This document shows positions 52,896 through 61,242 of a stretch of 64,000 nt of DNA, piece after piece (the first letter of the stretch is position 1; each line of letters starts with the position of its first letter). The position numbers and the translations under genes are program-made. The notes beneath the pieces were generated by a model. It saw only the letters and a program-made list of their open reading frames with translations, did no database searches and was not told the DNA's origin. This DNA is from Arthrobacter sp. SLBN-112 (GTDB lineage: Bacteria; Actinomycetota; Actinomycetes; Actinomycetales; Micrococcaceae): the NCBI RefSeq assembly GCF_030944625.1, contig NZ_JAUSXY010000001.1, positions 1,674,001-1,738,000 on the forward strand. Direction: 5' to 3'.

Positions 52896-53945
52896 TTAGA
52901 GGAGTCCGGCCTGGGTCATGAGATCGCTGACCTTCTGGGAGTTGAGCTTTGCGGCGTCAATTTTCGGCGCCTGCAGGTCCTTGATGGGAACCAGTTTGTC
53001 GTTGGCCGGCACATCGGAGCCGATGGCGTACTCGAAGGACGTTCCGTTTTTCAGGACTTCCTGCCCCTTCTTGCCGGTGATGAACTTCAGGAATGCCTGC
53101 GCGGCGGCAGCATTCTTGGAGGACTTGAGCACCCCACCGCCGGAGACGGACAGGAACGCACCCGGGTCCTCGTTCTTGAAGTAGTACGGCGTGACGTTGT
53201 TGGAGTTCTCGCCGGTCTTGGCCTGGTCGCCGTAGTAGTAGTAGTGGTAGATCAGCGCGGCATCCACTTCACCGGCGTTGACCGCCTTCATGGCCGTGCT
53301 GTTGCCCTTGTAAGCCTTGGAGTTGTCCTTCATGGCCTTGAGCCAGTCCTCGGTGGCGCTTTCACCCTTGAGCTCCAGCAGGGCCGAGACGATGGCCTGG
53401 AAGTCGGCGCCGGTGGGCGAGGCGGCCCAGCGGCCCTTCCACTCCGGCTTGGCCAGGTCCAGCATGGACTTGGGCAACTGGTCCTCGGTGAGCTTGGTCT
53501 TGTTGTACACCAGGACGGTGGAGCGGGCGGCGATGCCCGTCCACTTGCCGGTGGACGGCGCGAACTCGGCGGGAACCTGGGCCAGGGTGTCCTTGTTGAC
53601 GTCGGCGAACAGGCCGGCGTTCTCCACCTGCGTCATGGCGGGGGAGTTCTCGGTGAGGAAGACGTCCGCGGGGGAGGCCTGGCCTTCCTGGATGATCTGG
53701 TTGGACATCTCGGTGTCGTCGCCCTGGCGGAGGGTCACCTTGATGCCGGTTTCGGCCGTGAAGGCGTCCACCCATTCCTTGGTGAGGCTTTCGTGCTGGG
53801 CGTTGTAGACAGTGATCTCACCGGAGGCGGCACCGTTGGAAGCGGAGCTGTCACCGGTGGGCGTGCCGCCGCCGCAGGCGGTCAGGCCGAGAGCTGCGGT
53901 GGCGGCGAGTGCGATGCCTGCCAGCGCGCTGTTGCGGATCTTCAT
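52896..53945 (-). CDS. fbpA: Iron(III)-binding lipoprotein of the ABC importer
   Basis: A 349-residue extracytoplasmic binding protein with a lipobox ending at Cys24 (LTAC). The mature part begins EITVYNAQHESL, and VFLTENSPAM and ALIYHYYYYGDQ provide the Tyr cluster that in FbpA proteins binds ferric iron. It delivers iron to FbpB/FbpC. Its promoter region carries an IdeR/DtxR-like box, fitting repression by iron. The ATG 53945 is the first in frame. Confidence 0.9.
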   Translation of the reverse strand: MKIRNSALAGIALAATAALGLTACGGGTPTGDSSASNGAASGEITVYNAQHESLTKEWVDAFTAETGIKVTLRQGDDTEMSNQIIQEGQASPADVFLTENSPAMTQVENAGLFADVNKDTLAQVPAEFAPSTGKWTGIAARSTVLVYNKTKLTEDQLPKSMLDLAKPEWKGRWAASPTGADFQAIVSALLELKGESATEDWLKAMKDNSKAYKGNSTAMKAVNAGEVDAALIYHYYYYGDQAKTGENSNNVTPYYFKNEDPGAFLSVSGGGVLKSSKNAAAAQAFLKFITGKKGQEVLKNGTSFEYAIGSDVPANDKLVPIKDLQAPKIDAAKLNSQKVSDLMTQAGLL

Positions 53946-54026
53946 TGAGGCTGCTTTCGTGGGGAAAAGTCTGCGTGAACCTAAGTCTTTACGGGCACCG
54001 GAACGCGGTGCCTATGTTCAAAAACT

Positions 54027-54045
54027 GTAGGGTAGGCAAACCTAA
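54027..54045. promoter_or_regulatory. IdeR/DtxR-like iron box upstream of fbpA
   Basis: GTAGGGTAGGCAAACCTAA resembles the DtxR/IdeR consensus (TTAGGTTAGGCTAACCTAA family). It is 82 bp before fbpA. A related half-site, AACCTAAG, occurs near 53979, closer to the gene. No dtxR or ideR gene is in the window. Confidence 0.65.
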
Positions 54046-54148
54046 GCTCCAAGCCGGAAAGCGCTTTAAGTGACGAGGTTCACATCAATTACGCAAACAT
54101 GGCGTGACGTAATTGCCTCGCAACTCCCGGGGTGCCGCGTGCTGCCAG

Positions 54149-54871
54149 CTACGCGATGCCGGTGGTGCCCAGGAGGCTGCCCACGGTGAACGTGAAGGCC
54201 ATGGCCAGCGCACCGCCCACCACCAGCCGCAGGGTTGCCTTGCGCTTGGAGCTGCCGCCGATCCTGGCGCTGACGGTGCCGGTCAGGGCGAGCGCCAGGA
54301 TAACGGCGACGAACGTGACCGGGATCCGGGCTTGTTCGGGCGGGAAGATGATGGCCAGCATGGGCAGCACGGCGCCCACCGTGAACGCGATGGCGGAGGC
54401 GATGGCGGCGTGCCAGGGGCTCACCACCTCCTCCTCGTCGATGTTCAGTTCGGCGGAGAGGTGCGCCTTCAGGGCGTCCTTTGCGGTCAGCTCCTCGGCA
54501 ACGGTCCGGGCCGTGGCTTCGCTGAGTCCTTTGGCCTGGTAGATCTCCGCAAGTTCGGCCAGCTCGCCGTCGGGATCGTCCCTGAGCTCCTGGCGTTCCT
54601 TTTCGATCAATGCCCGCTGGCTGTCGCTCTGGCTGCTGACGGACACGTATTCGCCCAGGGCCATGGATACGGCGCCGCCCACCACCGCGGCCGTGCCGGC
54701 CACCAGGATCGGGGCGAGGTCGTTGGTCACGCCCGCAACGCCCACCACGGTCGCGGCGACGGAGACGATGCCGTCGTTCGCGCCGAGGACGCCGGCCCGC
54801 AGCCAGTTCAGGCGTGCCGCCACGCTGCTGTCGTGGGGTTCGTTGTGGCTGAGCTTCACGGTTTCAGACAT
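54149..54871 (-). CDS. VIT-family iron/manganese transporter
   Basis: A 240-residue VIT1/CCC1-type protein with five hydrophobic segments. The first is followed by the family pattern RAGVLGANDGIVSVAATVVGVAG. A long cytosolic helical insert (RALIEKERQELRDDPDGELAELAE) carries Glu residues that coordinate metal in the family. It should move Fe2+ or Mn2+ out of the cytosol. Its position beside the iron importer suggests a role in iron balance, though it has no obvious iron box of its own. ATG 54871 is preferred; a longer frame reaches 54919. Confidence 0.85.
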   Translation of the reverse strand: MSETVKLSHNEPHDSSVAARLNWLRAGVLGANDGIVSVAATVVGVAGVTNDLAPILVAGTAAVVGGAVSMALGEYVSVSSQSDSQRALIEKERQELRDDPDGELAELAEIYQAKGLSEATARTVAEELTAKDALKAHLSAELNIDEEEVVSPWHAAIASAIAFTVGAVLPMLAIIFPPEQARIPVTFVAVILALALTGTVSARIGGSSKRKATLRLVVGGALAMAFTFTVGSLLGTTGIA

Positions 54872-54946
54872 GCTGGCAGTAAACCACCGGCCGGTTGGGT
54901 TTACCACGAAGGTTTGCATCCCCTAACACGGGCGGAATCCGGGGTA

Positions 54947-56650
54947 TCAGTACGTGGTGGCGTTCGGCAGGATCAGGGGCGGCAGCGGGGCCTGGTTGAA
55001 GTCGAAGGACTTGGCCAGATCGCCCAGCTGCGGGTTGTTTTCCCGGACGTCGGGCCGGGCATCGGGCCGGCCGTCCGTTGCGGGGTCAATGCGTTCGCCG
55101 CCCAGGAAATCGTCCTCGATGAACTTGAAGTAGGCGTCGTGGCTGAGCACCTGGTGGTCGATGAACCCCTTCCGTGCGTACGGGCTGATCACCAGGCCGG
55201 GCACGCGCAGTCCGTAGCCGTTGTTGTCCACTACCGGCGGGTTTTCGTGGTCGTAGAACCCGCCCCAGTCGTCCCAGGAGAGGAAAATGGCGGTGCTGTC
55301 CCAGTCCGGCCCGCTCATCACCGCGTTGATGAGCCCGGCCACGTAGGCCTGCCCGGTGCTGATCTTTGCCGGGGCGTGTTCGCTGACCTTGTCGGTGGGC
55401 GCCACCCAGGTGACGGCCGGCAGGGTGCCTTGGCGCGCGGCGTCGTAGAACCCGCTCAGGGGCTTGATGTTGCCTTGCTCGCCGTCTTCCTTGACGGTGT
55501 CGAAGTACAGCAGCGGATTCCACAGGCCCGGGGTTTTGGCGTCCTGCTTGACGGGGTCGCAGGTGGCGGCGTCGTTCCGGCAATCCGGTTCGGTGCCGTT
55601 GAAGACGTAGTAGGCCCAGGGCACCTGGTGCTTGTGGAGCAGGAACGTCAGGTCCGTCCAGGCGTAGTCCGGCAGTTCCAGTTTCTTGGCGGCTTCCGTG
55701 AGTTTCTTCTTCAGGTCGTCGGACACCGGGGCGGCATCCACGGCTGCCTGGCAGACGGCGTAGGAATCGGTGGGCTGGCAGCTGGTGCCGATCAGCTGGT
55801 CGATCTGGGCCGCGAGGCCGGGATCGATCCCGGCGGCTTCCAAGGCCTCACGGCAGGGGTCCAGGTCCATTCCGGCCTGGCACTTGCCGATCAGGGTGTC
55901 CTTGATGATTTGCGGTTCCGGCTCGGGGTCCGGGTCCTGCAGGGCATTCACGCACGACGACGGGTCCCCGGCTTTGGTGCACTTGGCCGACCATTCCGAG
56001 ACCAGGTACAGGTGCGCCGGCAGGCTCCACGACGCTGCCGAGGCGAACAGGTGGTCCTGGAGGGTGAAATTCTGCGCGTAGGCCCAGTAGTTGGGCAGGT
56101 CCCGGCCGTCGTGGTAGCCCATCACATCGGTGGGCATGGTGGTGCTGTACTGGCATTTGGTGCTGGCGGCGCTGCAGCCGGACAGCCCCTTCTCCGCCTG
56201 CGCTACGAACCCGTCCATGGCGCCGCCGTTAATGTCCCCGGTGGCGTCCGCGTGGCTGTGCGGGCCGCCGGCATTGCTGTCTGCGGAGTTGTAGAAGGGG
56301 GCGATGCAGCCGCCGTTCGCCGGGTCCGGAAGGCACACTGCGGGCTTGCCGTCCTTCATGGGGATGCCGTCTGCGCCGGGGTAGGTTCCGAAGTAGCTGT
56401 CGAAGGACCTGTTTTCCTGGGTGATGATCACCACGTGCTTGATCTTGGAGATCCCGGCGTCGGAAGACGTGCCCTGGCCGGCGGCCACGCCCGCGTCCTG
56501 GGCCGAGGCCGGGGCGGAGGCGGGCGCGTTCGGTGCCGGTGATCCGGCGCGCAGGGCGGCGGGAAGGACTACGGCGAGGATCACCAAAACCGCCAGCGCC
56601 ACGGCACCTGCCAGGACGGTCCGCCGTCGGCCGTTCCATGCAGGCTTCAC
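54947..56650 (-). CDS. Exported phosphoesterase (PF04185, phospholipase C/acid-phosphatase-like)
   Basis: A 567-residue protein with an N-terminal membrane anchor or signal ([22 protein letters not shown]). The catalytic start [22 protein letters not shown] has the metal-binding Glu-Asn of the family; further motifs are [37 protein letters not shown] and [17 protein letters not shown]. It probably hydrolyses phosphodiesters or phosphate esters outside the cell. GTG 56650 follows the stop of the upstream phosphoesterase by 1 bp. Confidence 0.88.
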   Translation of the reverse strand: MKPAWNGRRRTVLAGAVALAVLVILAVVLPAALRAGSPAPNAPASAPASAQDAGVAAGQGTSSDAGISKIKHVVIITQENRSFDSYFGTYPGADGIPMKDGKPAVCLPDPANGGCIAPFYNSADSNAGGPHSHADATGDINGGAMDGFVAQAEKGLSGCSAASTKCQYSTTMPTDVMGYHDGRDLPNYWAYAQNFTLQDHLFASAASWSLPAHLYLVSEWSAKCTKAGDPSSCVNALQDPDPEPEPQIIKDTLIGKCQAGMDLDPCREALEAAGIDPGLAAQIDQLIGTSCQPTDSYAVCQAAVDAAPVSDDLKKKLTEAAKKLELPDYAWTDLTFLLHKHQVPWAYYVFNGTEPDCRNDAATCDPVKQDAKTPGLWNPLLYFDTVKEDGEQGNIKPLSGFYDAARQGTLPAVTWVAPTDKVSEHAPAKISTGQAYVAGLINAVMSGPDWDSTAIFLSWDDWGGFYDHENPPVVDNNGYGLRVPGLVISPYARKGFIDHQVLSHDAYFKFIEDDFLGGERIDPATDGRPDARPDVRENNPQLGDLAKSFDFNQAPLPPLILPNATTY

Positions 56651-56651
56651 C

Positions 56652-57839
56652 CTAGGACTCCTTCCGGAACACGTCGTCGCCGAAGGTGGCGACCCCGGGA
56701 TCGCCGGCCAGCCCGAGGCGGGGGAGGAAGAAGAAATCCTCGATGGTGGCCAGCAGGCTGTAGTGGTTGTAGGCCCGGTCCGAGGACGTGCCGGCTTTGC
56801 TGAACGGGGAGAGCACCAGTGCGCCCACCTTGCCGCCGTCCGCACCGCCTGCGGGGGCAGCCGCGTCTGACTCAGGGGGGCCGGACGAGTCGCCCTCGGC
56901 CTCGTCGAAGGTGATCACCAGCATGCCGTCCTGTTTGTACGCCGGCGAGGACAGGATGGCCGGCACCTGCTCTTTCAGCCACGCATCCACCGCGCCCAGG
57001 CCGCCGGTGGTGCCGTCGGCGCAGGTGGCGTCATGGCCGTCGTGGCACAGGTTGGGCGTGATGTAGGAAAGGGTGGGCGTGGTGTCCACGGATTTCAGGT
57101 CTTCCGCGAGGGCCGCGAAGTTGACCACGTTTTTGGCGCAGTCCGGTGATGAGGTGATGGAGCGGAAGTACATGAACGGGTTGTGGTGCGTGGAGTACTG
57201 GCTCTCCTCGGTGGCCCTGATGTGGTTGTCCGGCTCGCCCAGCGGCGGGTGTTCGCACGGCTCCTGCATGTCCTCCATATAGCCCTTCCACGTCTTGCCC
57301 TGGGCGGTCAGCTGCCCCGCCAGGGTTTGCGTGTCCGCCGGGTAAACGCAGCCATCGCCCTGCAGGGTGCCTTGCGAGTCGGTGCCGGTGGCGTTGAACT
57401 CGGTGTACGTGTGGCAGTCCAACATGGTGCTGTCGTTGGGCCGCTGGCCGGAGATCTGGGCCAGGTAGTTGGGCAGCGAGTTGTGGGCGATGCCGTAGTA
57501 GTTCTTCAGCAGCACGCCCTTCTTGCGGAGCGTTCCGGACAGGTAGGGGGCGGAGGAATTGTCACCCCACACGGAGTCGTAGCCCTTGTTCTCCAGGTTG
57601 ATGACGAACACGTGCCCCGGGGTGCGGGTGTGGTTCGCGGGGTCCTTGGTGGCGCTGGGCCTTGGAGTGGGTGTGCTGCCGGTGGCGGCTGTGGTGCCGG
57701 ACGCCGACGGGCCAGGCGTGGGTGCGGGGCCATTCGGGGTGCACGCCGCCAGTGTGGGCAGCAAAAGGGCCGGAAGCAGGAGCAGGCCCGGAGCCCGCCA
57801 CCGGCCCGCCTTGGTGCGGGGAACAGCTCTGTTTTTCAC
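56652..57839 (-). CDS. Lipoprotein phosphoesterase (PF04185-like)
   Basis: A 395-residue relative of the downstream gene, with a lipobox LAAC ending at Cys33. [17 protein letters not shown] is the catalytic opening, [14 protein letters not shown] the second block, and [16 protein letters not shown] the C-terminal metal site. It belongs to the AcpA-like phosphoesterases. GTG 57839 follows GAGG by six bases; the frame extends to GTG 57851. The near-abutting arrangement suggests a two-enzyme phosphate-scavenging operon. Confidence 0.85.
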   Translation of the reverse strand: MKNRAVPRTKAGRWRAPGLLLLPALLLPTLAACTPNGPAPTPGPSASGTTAATGSTPTPRPSATKDPANHTRTPGHVFVINLENKGYDSVWGDNSSAPYLSGTLRKKGVLLKNYYGIAHNSLPNYLAQISGQRPNDSTMLDCHTYTEFNATGTDSQGTLQGDGCVYPADTQTLAGQLTAQGKTWKGYMEDMQEPCEHPPLGEPDNHIRATEESQYSTHHNPFMYFRSITSSPDCAKNVVNFAALAEDLKSVDTTPTLSYITPNLCHDGHDATCADGTTGGLGAVDAWLKEQVPAILSSPAYKQDGMLVITFDEAEGDSSGPPESDAAAPAGGADGGKVGALVLSPFSKAGTSSDRAYNHYSLLATIEDFFFLPRLGLAGDPGVATFGDDVFRKES

Positions 57840-57874
57840 GCCCGGCCTCACTTGTTCGTAGCTGCAGGCCTGCC

Positions 57875-57898
57875 GGCCGGGCGGTGTGCCGCCCGGCC
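57875..57898. terminator. GC hairpin downstream of the ABC exporter operon
   Basis: GGCCGGGCGG and its complement (10 bp) around TGTG. It is about 105 bp past the end of the permease gene at 58004 and before the phosphoesterase start, without a T run. Confidence 0.5.
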
Positions 57899-58003
57899 CG
57901 CAGGTCTTGGCTCCCCAGCGTTGCGGTCACTCTTGCATACCGCGGCCCGGATTTGCACCGGCAAACCCTGTGAGTTCGCAGTTAATCCGGCCGGTTTCCG
58001 GGC

Positions 58004-58768
58004 TCAGCCCACTTTCCGGCGGTAGATGGCGGACGCGGCCGCGTAAGCCACCGCGAGGATGCCGGCCAGCCAGGCGAGCGCCGTCCAGATTCCGGTGCCC
58101 ACGGGTTCCTGCGCGAGGAGTGCCCGGAGGGTGTCCACGACCGGAGTCACCGGCTGGTTTTCGGCGAACCAGGCGACCGGGCCGGGCATGGTGGCCGTGG
58201 GAACGAACGCCGAACTGATGAATGGCAGGAAGATCAGCGGATAGCTCATGCCGCTGGCACCGTCCACGGTCTTGGCGGCCAGGCCGGCAACCACTGCCAG
58301 CCAGGTCAGCGCCAAGGTGAACAGCACCAGGATTCCGGCGACTGCGAGCCACGCTGCCACGGAGGCTCCACTGCGGAACCCCATGACCAGGGCAACGCCG
58401 ATCACGATGGCGATGGCTGCGAGGTTGGCGGCCAGGGAGGTGACCACGTGGGCCCACAGGATGCTCGGCCGGGCGATCGGCATGGATCCCAGCCGTTCGA
58501 CGATCCCGCCCTTGACGTCAAGGAACAACCGGTAGGCGGTGTAGGCCACGCCGGAGGCAACGGTGATCAGGAGGATGCCGGGGAGGAGGTAGTTGACGTA
58601 GGAGCCTCCCGAACCCGTGGAGATGGCGCCACCGAATACGTAGACGAACAGCAGCATCATCGCCACGGGTGTCACCGCGGTGGTGATGATGGTGTCCGGG
58701 CTGCGGAGGATGTGCCGCAGCGAGCGGCCGGTCAGCACGCCGGTATCGCGCAGGGCGTGGGTGCTCAT
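58004..58768 (-). CDS. ABC-2 type exporter permease (DrrB-like)
   Basis: A 254-residue permease with six membrane helices and the amphipathic start DTGVLTGRSLRHILRSPDTI. The ABC-2 signature region is near GLAAKTVDGASGMSYPLIFLPFISSAFVPT. It pairs with the ATPase encoded upstream, whose stop overlaps its ATG. Relatives export daunorubicin-like drugs or lipids; the natural substrate is unknown. Confidence 0.88.
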   Translation of the reverse strand: MSTHALRDTGVLTGRSLRHILRSPDTIITTAVTPVAMMLLFVYVFGGAISTGSGGSYVNYLLPGILLITVASGVAYTAYRLFLDVKGGIVERLGSMPIARPSILWAHVVTSLAANLAAIAIVIGVALVMGFRSGASVAAWLAVAGILVLFTLALTWLAVVAGLAAKTVDGASGMSYPLIFLPFISSAFVPTATMPGPVAWFAENQPVTPVVDTLRALLAQEPVGTGIWTALAWLAGILAVAYAAASAIYRRKVG

Positions 58769-59589
58769 CAGTGTTCCTTTCGTGTCGCGGAGGCGCTGGT
58801 GGGCTGTTCCTGCTGGTCCTCGGGTGCATCCCCCACCAGGGCCAGGAAGACGTCCTCAAGGGAAGGCTGTTTCTCCACGTATTCCACCGTGGCGGCCGGG
58901 AGGAGCTGCTTGAGTTCGGCGAGCGTCCCGTTCTGGATGATGGTGCCCCGGTGCAGGATGGCGATGCGGTCTGCGAGTTGTTCTGCCTCCTCGAGGTACT
59001 GGGTGGTGAGCAGCACGGTGGTGCCCTGGCCCGCGAGTTGCCTGATGGTCCGCCACACCTCGATGCGTGCCTGCGGATCAAGCCCCGTGGTGGGTTCGTC
59101 GAGGAAGAGGACCGGGGGATCCCCGATCAGGCTCATGGCGATGTCCAGGCGCCGCCGCATGCCGCCCGAGTACGTGGCAGCCCTGCGGTTGGCTGCCTCT
59201 TCCAGCCCGAAGCGGGCCAGCAGGCTGCCGGCCACCGTGCCGGGGTTGGGCAGGTGGCGCAGCCGGGCCACCAGCACCAGGTTCTCCCTGCCGGTGAGGA
59301 CGTCGTCCACGGCGGTGAACTGTCCGGTCAGGCTGATGGAGCCCCGTACATCCTCAGCCTGCGTGCCGGCGTCGAAACCGTTCACCGCGGCCGTGCCGGT
59401 GTCCGGCTTCAGCAGGGTGGAGAGGATTTTCACCAGCGTGGTTTTGCCAGCGCCGTTGGATCCGAGCAGCGCGAAGATGCTTCCCGGCATCACATCAAAG
59501 TCGACGCCCCGCAGCACCTGCAGGTCCTTGAACGACTTTTCGATGCCCTGCACCCGGATGGCGGGTTGCAGGGCCTGGTCTGTGGCCAT
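58768..59589 (-). CDS. ABC-2 exporter ATP-binding protein (DrrA-like)
   Basis: A 273-residue ATPase: Walker A GSNGAGKTT, signature YSGGMRRRLDIA, Walker B LFLDEPTTGLD, and the DrrA-type C-terminal tail with EKQPSLEDVFLAL. It energises the permease encoded next. AAAGGA precedes the ATG. It stands third in an operon headed by a PadR regulator, the usual layout for drug-inducible exporters. Confidence 0.9.
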   Translation of the reverse strand: MATDQALQPAIRVQGIEKSFKDLQVLRGVDFDVMPGSIFALLGSNGAGKTTLVKILSTLLKPDTGTAAVNGFDAGTQAEDVRGSISLTGQFTAVDDVLTGRENLVLVARLRHLPNPGTVAGSLLARFGLEEAANRRAATYSGGMRRRLDIAMSLIGDPPVLFLDEPTTGLDPQARIEVWRTIRQLAGQGTTVLLTTQYLEEAEQLADRIAILHRGTIIQNGTLAELKQLLPAATVEYVEKQPSLEDVFLALVGDAPEDQQEQPTSASATRKEH

Positions 59590-59616
59590 GGCCGGTCCTT
59601 TCCCTTGATTTGTTCC

Positions 59617-59982
59617 TCAGGCGTCGCCGGCAGCGGCCTGGTTGATGGTGTCCGTCAGGCGCTTGCGCTCCTTGTTGATCCACTGGCCGTCCGAGTAGTT
59701 GCTGATGAAGGTTTCTGCGAACTCCACCGGGTCCTCCCCAACGATGTCGCGGACCGGCGTGCCGTCCGCGGCGGCCCCTTCGACCAGGTCCGCCAGGTCC
59801 TCCAGCATCTGCATGAGGACGTCGCCCTTGACGATGGCGCCGGCGTAGGTGAAGTAGCGTTCCAAGGCATCGATGGTGGTCCGGTAGTTGCCGGGCAGCT
59901 GTTCCTTGCGGGCCTTGTACTGGCGCCAGCGTTTTTTGTCGTCGAAGGAACCGGTGACTTTCTCGAGCCATCCCTGGGTCAT
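59617..59982 (-). CDS. DUF1048-family protein
   Basis: A 121-residue helical protein: EKVTGSFDDKKRWRQYKARKEQLPGNYRTTIDALERYFTY region, then a bundle ending in KERKRLTDTINQA. DUF1048 proteins are typically encoded next to PadR regulators and ABC-2 exporters, and their role is unclear. The start ATG 59982 forms an ATGA overlap with the PadR stop and has AGGAG seven bases upstream; the ATG at 59988 is too close to that site. Confidence 0.85.
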   Translation of the reverse strand: MTQGWLEKVTGSFDDKKRWRQYKARKEQLPGNYRTTIDALERYFTYAGAIVKGDVLMQMLEDLADLVEGAAADGTPVRDIVGEDPVEFAETFISNYSDGQWINKERKRLTDTINQAAAGDA

Positions 59983-60332
59983 GGCCATTCTCCTTTTTCC
60001 TGCGTGTGGTTGTTGTGGTGGAGCTGCTCGATCCGTTCGGCGAGGAAGCTCCAGGTGCTCCAGAACTCGTCCAGGTAGGCGCTGCCGGAAGCGTTGAGCG
60101 AGTACACCTTGCGGGGCGGTCCTTTCTCGGACGGGACTTTGGCCACGTCCACCAGGCCGCGTTGTTCGATGCGGACCAGCAGCGCGTACACCGTGCCCTC
60201 GACGATGTCCGAGAAGCCCTGCTCGCGCAGGCGGGCGGTGATTTCGTAGCCGTAGGCCGGCCGTGCGGCGAGGGTTGCCAGGACAATGCCTTCAAGCGTG
60301 CCCTTGAGCATCTCGGTCATTTGCTTGCCCAT
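59979..60332 (-). CDS. PadR-family transcriptional regulator
   Basis: A 117-residue winged-helix repressor: EGIVLATLAARPAYGYEITARLREQGFSDIVEGTVYALLVRIEQRGLVDV region, then a short dimerisation helix. PadR proteins of this size release DNA when a drug or aromatic ligand binds. It is first in the operon and very likely autoregulates through the palindromic region just upstream. AAGGATTTCG precedes the ATG. Confidence 0.9.
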   Translation of the reverse strand: MGKQMTEMLKGTLEGIVLATLAARPAYGYEITARLREQGFSDIVEGTVYALLVRIEQRGLVDVAKVPSEKGPPRKVYSLNASGSAYLDEFWSTWSFLAERIEQLHHNNHTQEKGEWP

Positions 60333-60361
60333 CGAAATCCTTCGGTACTTAGTGATGCTGA

Positions 60362-60399
60362 CTACTAGTAGATAGTAACACTGACTAGTTGAAGGGCAA
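60362..60399 (-). promoter_or_regulatory. Promoter and palindrome of the PadR operon
   Basis: A minus-strand -35 TTGCCC (60394-60399) and -10 TACTAT (60372-60377) are 16 bp apart. The perfect palindrome CTACTAGTAG (60362-60371) follows the -10, and AGTG/CACT pairs flank it, giving a likely PadR site that would block its own promoter. Confidence 0.55.
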
Positions 60400-60523
60400 G
60401 CCCCTGCGCAGGTCTTTCTGCCCTATTGGGTGCACCCCGCCAGGCGTTGACTTGATCCATGGGCAGCAGAGGCCCTGGGACGGAAACGGACTGGCGTGCC
60501 GCCCACACCGGAAAGGAAAAATA

Positions 60524-60880
60524 GTGAAAAAGTGGTATCGGTGGCAGGACTATGTAGCGGCTGCCGCCGGACTCTTCACCGCGGTGGCGGTCCTGTTCAC
60601 GCGGCAGGAAAACATGTCCACTACCCTCATGCTCGTCTTCGGCGGGCTCCTGGTGGTCAGCGGCATCATCAACCTGGCAATGCCCGGAACACCGGTCATG
60701 GAATACGCCCAGGCTGTCATTGCCGCAGTAGTGATCCTCTCGCCGTGGCTGGGATCTTACACTGGCGCGACGGGTGCAGCGTGGACGTCGTGGATTGCAG
60801 GGGCAGTGGCGCTGGTGGTCACCGCGGTGGCCATAAAGCCCAGCACTGACGCCCACCACAATCTGCGCATCTCGCATTAG
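60524..60880 (+). CDS. SPW-repeat membrane protein
   Basis: A 118-residue protein with four membrane helices in two halves. The first half starts WQDYVAAAAGLF; the second contains the SPW motif in VILSPWLGSYTG and TSWIAGAVALVV. SPW-repeat proteins are small membrane proteins of unknown function, widespread in Actinobacteria and often near stress genes. The GTG has AAAGGA six bases upstream. It opens a same-direction group running to the end of the window. Confidence 0.85.
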   Translation: MKKWYRWQDYVAAAAGLFTAVAVLFTRQENMSTTLMLVFGGLLVVSGIINLAMPGTPVMEYAQAVIAAVVILSPWLGSYTGATGAAWTSWIAGAVALVVTAVAIKPSTDAHHNLRISH

Positions 60881-60891
60881 CGGCATCCGCC

Positions 60892-61242
60892 ATGACTGAA
60901 GTGATGCGGTATGAGGTGGGATCCGGGACGGTGCTCGTTGAGGCTGCTGACAACAGCTACGGCGTGGACCATCCTGCCCGCAACGAGCAGGGGATCCTGG
61001 ATACGGGCAGGCGGCTGGAAGATGCACTCGCCAGCGTCCGCCCCGCCGCCCATGCCGCACTGGAGGCCATGGCGGAGCTGTACCCCGAACACATCGAAAT
61101 CGAATTTGGAGTGAATCTGGCGGGCGACGCGGGGGCGGTGATTGCCAGGAGCAGTTCCGACGCCCACTTCGTCCTCCGGATGTCCTGGACCCCTGAGCCG
61201 CCGGCAGCACTGCCCGCGGAAGAAATCCCACATGGCGGGTGA
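60892..61242 (+). CDS. Trypsin-co-occurring domain (Trypco1, CU044_2847) protein
   Basis: A 116-residue single-domain protein: GTVLVEAADNS, then RRLEDALASVRPAAHAALEAM and the diagnostic strand set EIEFGVNLAGDAGAVIARSSSDAHFVLRMSW. Trypco1 domains often sit beside trypsin-like peptidases in predicted signalling or conflict systems. Here the nearest protease gene is far away (11521-14187). The stop overlaps the GTG of the next gene. Confidence 0.82.
   Translation: MTEVMRYEVGSGTVLVEAADNSYGVDHPARNEQGILDTGRRLEDALASVRPAAHAALEAMAELYPEHIEIEFGVNLAGDAGAVIARSSSDAHFVLRMSWTPEPPAALPAEEIPHGG

Noticed and set aside
54113..56542. An 809-codon plus-strand open frame opposite the phosphoesterase and VIT genes
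   Set aside because: Its protein is Gly/His/Val-rich nonsense without motifs, and the minus strand encodes two clear families. Long antisense frames are expected at this GC content.
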